Shown: piece after piece, positions 22,179-29,500 of the stretch
Layout of the letters: the number at the start of each line of letters is the position of its first letter
Position numbering within the stretch: position 1 is the first letter of the stretch
Notes under the pieces: generated by a model
Database searches by the model: none
Seen by the model: the letters and a program-made list of their open reading frames with translations, nothing else
What the model was told of the DNA's origin: nothing
NCBI RefSeq assembly: GCF_003100395.1
Contig: NZ_CP029210.1
Location: forward strand, 1,054,001-1,118,000
DNA length: 64,000 bases
Source of the DNA: Aquabacterium olei
GTDB taxonomy: Bacteria; Pseudomonadota; Gammaproteobacteria; Burkholderiales; Burkholderiaceae_C
Direction of reading: 5' to 3'
Program-made: the position numbers and the translations under genes

Positions 22179-23501
22179 TCAGATCCCGAACGTGGTGCGC
22201 AGGGCGGCCAGGGGGCGACGCAGCACCCAGTAGCCCAGCGGTGTCCAGCCAGCACTGAGCTTGGCCGAGCCTTTGAGGCCCACGCGGTGGTCGGTGGGGG
22301 CGCTCAGGGTGGCGCGCACGCGGTAGGCGTACTGGCCGTCGGGGCGGGCGACGGCGTCGTGGGCCATGTAGCGCACGGTGGCCTGGACGGGTGACAGCGG
22401 GCTGGCATGAAGGTAGAGCTTGACACGGGTGCCTGCAGGCAAGGGCACGGCGTCGGCCAGGGGCACCCAGGCTTCGACCTCGGCGTCGCGCGGGGCGGCG
22501 ATCCGCAGGATGCGCTCGCCCACGCTGACCGGGCGGCCGATCCACTCCGACGGGTCGTCCATGAGCACGACGCCCTCGCGCGGCGCCAGCACGCGGGCGC
22601 GGGTGAGCTGTTCCGCGAGGTACTCGACTTCGGCGCGCTTTTCCTCGATCTTGCCGGTCAGCAAGGCCAGTTGGGTCTTGGAGCGGGCGTCGATGAGGGC
22701 TTGCTGCGAGGTCTGGCGGTATTCGGTCTCGGCGGTGCTGAGGGCCTGGGTGGCCACGTCAAGGCGGCTGCGGATCAGGGCTTCGTCAAAGCCGAACAGC
22801 GGTGTGCCTGTGGTGACGCGCTGGTTGGGCTGGACGTGGAAGGTGTCGATGACGCCTTCCAGCGGGGCGCGGATCACGACCGGTTGCGACGGGACCAGTT
22901 CGCCTGGGGCCAGCACGGAGAGTTGCACAGGGCAGAGCAACACGGCGATGAGGCCAGCGAGTACGCGCACGCGGGTTTGCTGCCACCAGCGGCGACCGGG
23001 CTGTGTCTGCCAGAGTTGGCGCATCCGCTGCCCGGTGCGACGCCAGCCGGTGGCACGCGGGTGCACGAGGGCGTGCCAGGCGTGGGCCCAGGTGGCAGCC
23101 CAGTCCTGCCAGAGCCATTGTTCGTGGACGGTCCATGGGTCGTCACGCAGCAGCACGACGGCGCCCTGCGGCAGGCGCACCCACAGGGCATAGGGGGGCC
23201 ACCATTCGCGCCAGGCGGCGGCGAGGGCGTCGGGCAGGTCTGCCGCGCGCACGACCTGAAGCGGGATGCCGTCAGGCTGCTGGCTGAGGTGCTGGCAGAC
23301 CTGGTTCACCCATTGCACATAGGGGGCGTTGGCCTCAATCTGGACCACGCCCGAAAGCGTGTGCACGCCGTGGTCATCCAGCCAGAGCACCGCCTGCCGG
23401 TAAGGGGTCAGCATGTGGCTGACGTTGACCAGCAGGAAGGCCAGCTCTTGCGCGGTGGTGGCGGCCCGCGCCTGCTGACCCAGGGCCAGCAAGGCGTTCA
23501 C
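22179..23501 (-). CDS. Inner-membrane HlyD-family adaptor with cytoplasmic GAF-like domain
   Basis: About 440 residues. The first ~170 residues are cytoplasmic and GAF-like (ELAFLLVNVSHMLTPYRQAVLWL) and Trp-rich. One membrane helix spans ~178-196 (VRVLAGLIAVLLCPVQLSVL). The periplasmic part has paired lipoyl motifs (VVIRAPLEGVIDTFHVQPNQ and ARVLAPREGVVLMDDP) around a coiled-coil hairpin and a beta-barrel. The start is uncertain: GTG 23501 has no good ribosome-binding site, whereas CTG 23528 follows GGAG with good spacing. The frame is continuous with the giant gene upstream of it except for the TGA at 23544-23546. Inferred partner of the M50-HlyD protein and the TolC-like channel. Confidence 0.8.
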   Translation of the reverse strand: MNALLALGQQARAATTAQELAFLLVNVSHMLTPYRQAVLWLDDHGVHTLSGVVQIEANAPYVQWVNQVCQHLSQQPDGIPLQVVRAADLPDALAAAWREWWPPYALWVRLPQGAVVLLRDDPWTVHEQWLWQDWAATWAHAWHALVHPRATGWRRTGQRMRQLWQTQPGRRWWQQTRVRVLAGLIAVLLCPVQLSVLAPGELVPSQPVVIRAPLEGVIDTFHVQPNQRVTTGTPLFGFDEALIRSRLDVATQALSTAETEYRQTSQQALIDARSKTQLALLTGKIEEKRAEVEYLAEQLTRARVLAPREGVVLMDDPSEWIGRPVSVGERILRIAAPRDAEVEAWVPLADAVPLPAGTRVKLYLHASPLSPVQATVRYMAHDAVARPDGQYAYRVRATLSAPTDHRVGLKGSAKLSAGWTPLGYWVLRRPLAALRTTFGI

Positions 23502-23543
23502 GTCATCCGGGGTGGCGGTGTCTTTCAGGGCGTTTCTCCGTCG

Positions 23544-26500
23544 TCAGGCACCGGGACGGATCAGGCGCGCCGAGGCCACGCCCTGGGCCAGTCGGCTGGG
23601 CGTGGCCTGCCCGCGCTCGACTCCGCCGGGCGAACGCTGGGCGGCGAGCCGGAGTTGCTCGCTGAGTCCATTGCGGCTCTGTGGTTTGACGTCGCGCTCT
23701 TCTCCCACGTGCATGCGGAACATCGTGCTGACTTCACGGCCCTCGGTGTCGCGGGCGATCACCTTGATCTGCAAGACGCCCTTGAAGCCGGCCGGGGCGC
23801 TGACCACGAAGGTGCCGGTGCGTGCGTCGAACTGCACCCAGTCGGGCAGTTTGCGTCCATCGGCTTGCTGCGCGGCAAGCTGGATGGATACGTCCGGCTT
23901 GCTGTGCGCGAACGCGTCGTACGGCATCGAAATGCGCGTGGGCGCGTTGTTTTCGACGAACTGATCCGTGACGCCTCGGAAGACCACGAGGTTGTCTGTC
24001 GGGGCCGGGGTGACGGCCACGCGGAAGCCGGATGGGCTGGTCAGTCGGTCGGCAATGGGCGCGGACGCAGGTCGCTCCAGGACCAGGGGGTCGGCAGACA
24101 AAGGCGTGGGCGCGGGTGCCAGGCGAACCGGCTCCGCGGGCGGCGCATCGACCCGCAGCGGCGGTTGCACGGTGGGCGCTGCCGGGGGCGTGGGCGCGAC
24201 GATCGGGGGCTGGGGGCGATCGTCGTCGGCCGGGCCCATGCTGGGGATGCCGGTGATGCTGTCTTCGAAGCGGGTGCCATTGGAGCCATCGTCGGTGATG
24301 GTGGTCTGGCCGTCGTATGGCGTGCCGCTTTCGTTCGACGCCACGAGGCGCAGGGTTTCAGCCCCTTCGAAGAGGGTGTCGTTGACCAGGGCGATGCGAA
24401 CCAGCAGCGGGCTGCCATCCGTGGGCAGCGGGATGGGCGTGCCAGGGGTATAGGCCTTCCACTCGTTGCCGTCGAAATATTGCAGCGGGCCGCTGGTGTC
24501 CACACCGGTTGTGCCAGACCCGGATTGCAGGTCGAGCGTGACCCGCTGGCCCGGCGCACCATTGACGGTGAACACCACGTAAGGCGAGCTCTCGCTGACG
24601 GTGGGAGACGAGACGGCCAAGGGGCGGTCGTCCGTGATCGACAGGTCGATCGCGTTGTCCGTGTCGGAACCGTCCTGGTTCGCATTGCCCGCGGGGTCTG
24701 TGAACCGGTTACTGGCGACGTGGATGCGGGCCGCGCCGGTCGGGGCGGGCGTGAAGGTGGCGGTGTAGCTGTACGTGCCGTTGCTGTTGGCGACCTTGGC
24801 GCTCAGGGCGCCCAGCGTGCCGCCGGTGACGTCGATGTCACCGAGGACGAAGCTGGTGCCCGGATCTTCGCTGAACGTGAAGGTGACGGTGGCCGTCTCA
24901 CCGGCCTTGAGCGCAGTCTTGTCGGACGTGACCACCACGGTGGGCCGCACCGTGTCGACGCTCATCGACGCGGTGTTGTTGGTGTCCGAGCCGTCGTTGT
25001 TGGCGTTGCCGGCGGCATCGGTGAACTTGGCGTTGTCGACGTGGATGGCGGCCGCTGTGGTGCTGCCGACCGCGGGCGTGAACGTGGCGGTGTAGCTGTA
25101 GGTGCCGTTGCTGTTGGCGACCTTGGTGCTCAAGGTGCCCAGCGTGCCGCCGGTGACGTCAATGTCACCGAGGACAAAGCTCGACCCCGGATCTTCGCTG
25201 AAGGTGAAGGTGACGGTGGCGGCCTCGCCCGCCTTGAGCGCAGTCTTGTCGGAGGTGACCACCACGGTGGGCCACACCGTGTCGACGCTCATCGACGCCG
25301 TGTTGTTGGTGTCCGAGCCGTCGTTGTTGGCGTTGCCTGCCGCGTCGGTGAATTTGGCGCTGTCGACGTGGATGGACGCGGCGATCGTGCTGTTTGCGTC
25401 CGGCGTGAAGGTGGCGGTGTAGGTGGTGCCGCTGCCGCTGAAGTTGCTCAGGGTTCCACCAGTGACGGCGATGTCAGCCGAGGTGAAGCTCGAACCCGGA
25501 TCCTCACTGAACGTGAAAGTGACGGTGGCGGTCTCGCCAGCCTTCAGCGTGGTCTGGTCGGAAGACACGACGATGGTGGGGCGCACCGTGTCGACGGTCA
25601 TCGACGCGGTGTTGTTGGCATCCGAGCCGTCGTCGTTGGCGTTGCCCGCCGCATCGGTGAACTTTGCGCTGTCGACGTGGATCGATGCGGCGGTGGTGCT
25701 GTTTGCGTCCGGCGTGAAGGTCGCGGTGTAGGAGGTGCCGCTGCCGCTGAAGTTGCTCAGGGTTCCACCAGTGACGGCGATGTCAGCCGAGGTGAAGCTC
25801 GAACCCGGATCCTCACTGAACGTGAAAGTGACGGTGGCGGTCTCGCCAGCCTTCAGCGTGGTCTGGTCGGAAGACACGACGATGGTGGGGCGCACCGTGT
25901 CGACGGTCATCGACGCGGTGTTGTTGGCATCCGAGCCGTCGTCGTTGGCGTTGCCCGCCGCATCGGTGAACTTTGCGCTGTCGACGTGGATCGATGCGGC
26001 GGTGGTGCTGTTTGCGTCCGGCGTGAAGGTCGCGGTGTAGGAGGTGCCGCTGCCGCTGAAGTTGCTCAGGGTTCCACCAGTGACGGCGATGTCAGCCGAG
26101 GTGAAGCTCGAACCCGGATCCTCACTGAACGTGAAAGTGACGGTGGCGGTCTCGCCAGCCTTCAGCGTGGTCTGGTCGGAAGACACGACGATGGTGGGGC
26201 GCACCGTGTCGACGGTCATCGACGCGGTGTTGTTGGCATCCGAGCCGTCGTCGTTGGCGTTGCCCGCCGCATCGGTGAACTTCGCGCTGTCGACGTGGAT
26301 GGCGGCCGCTGTGGTGCTGCCGACCGCGGGCGTGAACGTGGCGGTGTAGCTGTAGGTGCCGTTGCTGTTGGCGACCTTGGTGCTCAAGGTGCCCAGCGTG
26401 CCGCCGGTGACGTCAATGTCACCGAGGACAAAGCTCGACCCCGGATCTTCGCTGAAGGTGAAGGTGACGGTGGCGGCCTCGCCCGCCTTGAGCGCAGTCT

Positions 26501-29500
26501 TGTCGGAGGTGACCACCACGGTGGGCCACACCGTGTCGACGCTCATCGACGCCGTGTTGTTGGTGTCCGAGCCGTCGTTGTTGGCGTTGCCTGCCGCGTC
26601 GGTGAATTTGGCGCTGTCGACGTGGATGGACGCGGCGATCGTGCTGTTTGCGTCCGGCGTGAAGGTGGCGGTGTAGGTGGTGCCGCTGCCGCTGAAGTTG
26701 CTCAGGGTTCCACCAGTGACGGCGATGTCAGCCGAGGTGAAGCTCGAACCCGGATCCTCACTGAACGTGAAAGTGACGGTGGCGGTCTCGCCAGCCTTCA
26801 GCGTGGCCTTGTCGGAGGTCACGACGACGGTGGGCCGCACCGTGTCGACGGTCATCGACGCGGTGTTGTTGCTATCCGAGCCGTCGTCGTTGGCATTGCC
26901 TACCGCGTCGGTGAACTTCGTGCTGTCGACGTGGATGGAGGCAGCAGTGGTGCTGCCGACCGCGGGCGTGAACGTGGCGGTGTAGCGGTAGGTGCCGTTG
27001 CTGTTGGCGACCTTGGTGCTCAGGGCGCCCAGCGTGCCGCCGGTGACGTCGATGTCACCGAGGACGAAGCTGGTGCCCGGATCTTCGCTGAACGTGAAGG
27101 TGACGGTGGCGGTCTCGCCCGCCTTCAGCGCAGTCTGGTCGGAAGACACGACGATGGTGGGCCGCACCGTGTCGACGCTCATCGACGCGGTGTTGTTGGC
27201 ATCCGAGCCGTCGTTGTTGGCATTGCCCGCCGCATCGGTGAACTTCGCGCTGTCGACGTGGATGGACGCGGCGATCGTGCTGTTTGCGTCCGGCGTGAAG
27301 GTCGCGGTGTAGGAGGTGCCGCTGCCGCTGAAGTTGCTCAGGGTTCCACCAGTGACGTCGATGTCAGCCGAGGTGAAGCTCGAACCCGGATCCTCACTGA
27401 ACGTGAAAGTGACGGTGGCGGTCTCGCCAGCCTTCAGCGCGGTCTGGTCGGAGGTCACGACGACGGTGGGCCGCACCGTGTCGACGGTCATCGACGCGGT
27501 GTTGTTGCTATCCGAGCCGTCGTCGTTGGCGTTGCCTGCCGCATCGGTGAATTTGGCGCTGTCGACGTGGATGGAGGCGGCGATCGTGCTGTTTGCGCCC
27601 GGCGTGAAGGTCGCGGTGTAGGAGGTGCCGCTGCCGTTGAAGTCGCTCAGGGTTCCACCGGTGACGATGAGATCATCGACGTTGAAATCGGTGGCGGCTT
27701 CGCTCAGGGTGAAAGTAACGGTGGCCGTCTCGCCCGCCTTCAGCGCGGTCTTATCGGACGACACCGCGATGGTGGGGGGCAGATCTGCCGTCGTGATGGT
27801 GATGGCCAGTGTCGCGGTGGCGCGGCTGCCATCGGCATCTTCGATGGTGTAGACAAAGGTGTCCGTCGACAGCCCGCTGACGGAGCCAGACGTGTACGTG
27901 TAGGTGCCATCCGCCTTGAGCGTCAGCTTCCCATGGAGACCCTGGATCTGGCTACCTACTCCCGTGATCACTTCCGATGTCGTGTCGGCGCCAGCAGCGC
28001 GAACGCCCACCACACCGCCTGCGGGTGACGTGGCCTTGGCGCCATCGGCACCCCACACATCGTCGCTTCCATCCAGCAGCACATTGCCCGCAACGCTGCT
28101 TGACTGGCCAACCTCGGCGGTGTTCGCGTAAGCCGTGGGCGCGTCGTCGGCGATGTTCACCGTCACGGTGTTGGTGACCGCATTGCCATAGGTGTCGTGG
28201 GCCACGTAGGCAACCTGATCGCTGGCCGCGCCGAGCACGTGTTGGGCCGAGCGGGTCAAGGTGTAGGTGAACGCGCCGTCGGCATCGATGGACCATGCAC
28301 CCAGGCTGGTGGTGCCTGTTTGCGCTTTGACCGTCTGATTCAAGCCGAGCGTCAAGGTCCCGTTGTACACCTCGCTGTCAGCGCTGGCGTTGCTGCCCCC
28401 ACTGAGGCCGGCTTCCGAGACCGACGCGATGGTGTTCGTCGGCACGTTGATGGCGAAACCATCGCTGTCGTAGGCTGACTGGCTGTCCTTGCTGAAGATG
28501 GTCAGGTAGTCCGTGCCGCTGAAGCCGGTGGTGGCGGTGTAGCGCAGTCCTGCCAGCAAGGCATTGATCTCACCCTGCGTGCCCGTGAGGGTGGCGTTGC
28601 CCGTGCTGCCGTCGAACACGAAGCTGCCGCCTGATGCCGTTGTCGACAGGGTGCCGTGGTCCACGTGCAGAACCACCTTGCTCAGATTCCCATCGGGATC
28701 GGCCACTGAAATCGCGTTGGCCCCGGTAAAGACAAAGGGCGTGCCTGCCGTGGCAGTGACCGCCGTGGGCGTGGTGTTTTCCGGTGCGTCGTTGCGGCCG
28801 GTGACCGTGACCGTCAAGGTCGCCGTCGAGAAGGCACCCCAGGTGTCCTTCATCTGATAGGTGAAGACATCGTCTCGGGTCTCGCCTGAGGCGAGGGCCT
28901 TCACGCTGTTCAGGCCGGTGTCGACGGCATAGCTGTAGGAGCCGTCCGCATTCAGAGTCAGGTTGCCGTAGGTGCCCGCCACCACACCTGTGGCGGTGAT
29001 CGTCGTGTTGCTTGTACCTGCGTTCAAGGCACTGCCCGCGGTGGCCGAGATCACGGTCTTGCCGTCGTTCGCATCCACATCGGTGTCATTGGCCAGCACG
29101 TTGCCCGTGGCGGGCGACTGACCGGTCATGGCGGTGGCCACATCGGCCACGGCGATCGGTGCGTCGTTCGTGCCATTGACGGTGATCACCAATCTGGCCC
29201 ACCCGCTGCCCGCGGGGCTCAGCGTGTTCTTGACCTGGTAGTTGAAGGTCTCCGTCAGTGTCTCTCCGGGCAGCAGCGCCTGCACATTGGTCTGCCCCTG
29301 CCGGATGGTGTAGGTGTACGCGCCCGTGTCACTGATCTGCAGGTCGCCATACAAGCCGTTGACCGTGACGGTCTGGCTCGTGGTCCGGCCGTTGCTGGCG
29401 GTGTCCACCAGGGTGGCCGGATCGCTGGAGCCCGGCAAGGACACGTAGGCCACGTAACCGGAGCCGATCAGCGTGTTGGCAGACGACTCCTTGTCGTTGC

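Noticed and set aside
24627..27776. CRISPR-like regularly spaced repeats
   Set aside because: Units are 306-327 bp, contiguous and coding, with no short repeats and unique spacers and no cas genes.
24775..27852. A series of near-identical ~100-codon plus-strand frames that look like a repeated small-protein family
   Set aside because: They are antisense images of the Ig-like repeats and share their exact 309/327-bp periodicity.
22407..28028. An 1873-codon open frame on the plus strand opposite the export genes
   Set aside because: It is antisense to three coherent genes. Its product is a compositionally biased Arg/Gly/Val-rich repeat that mirrors the Ig-like array, and high GC plus repeats explain the lack of stops.
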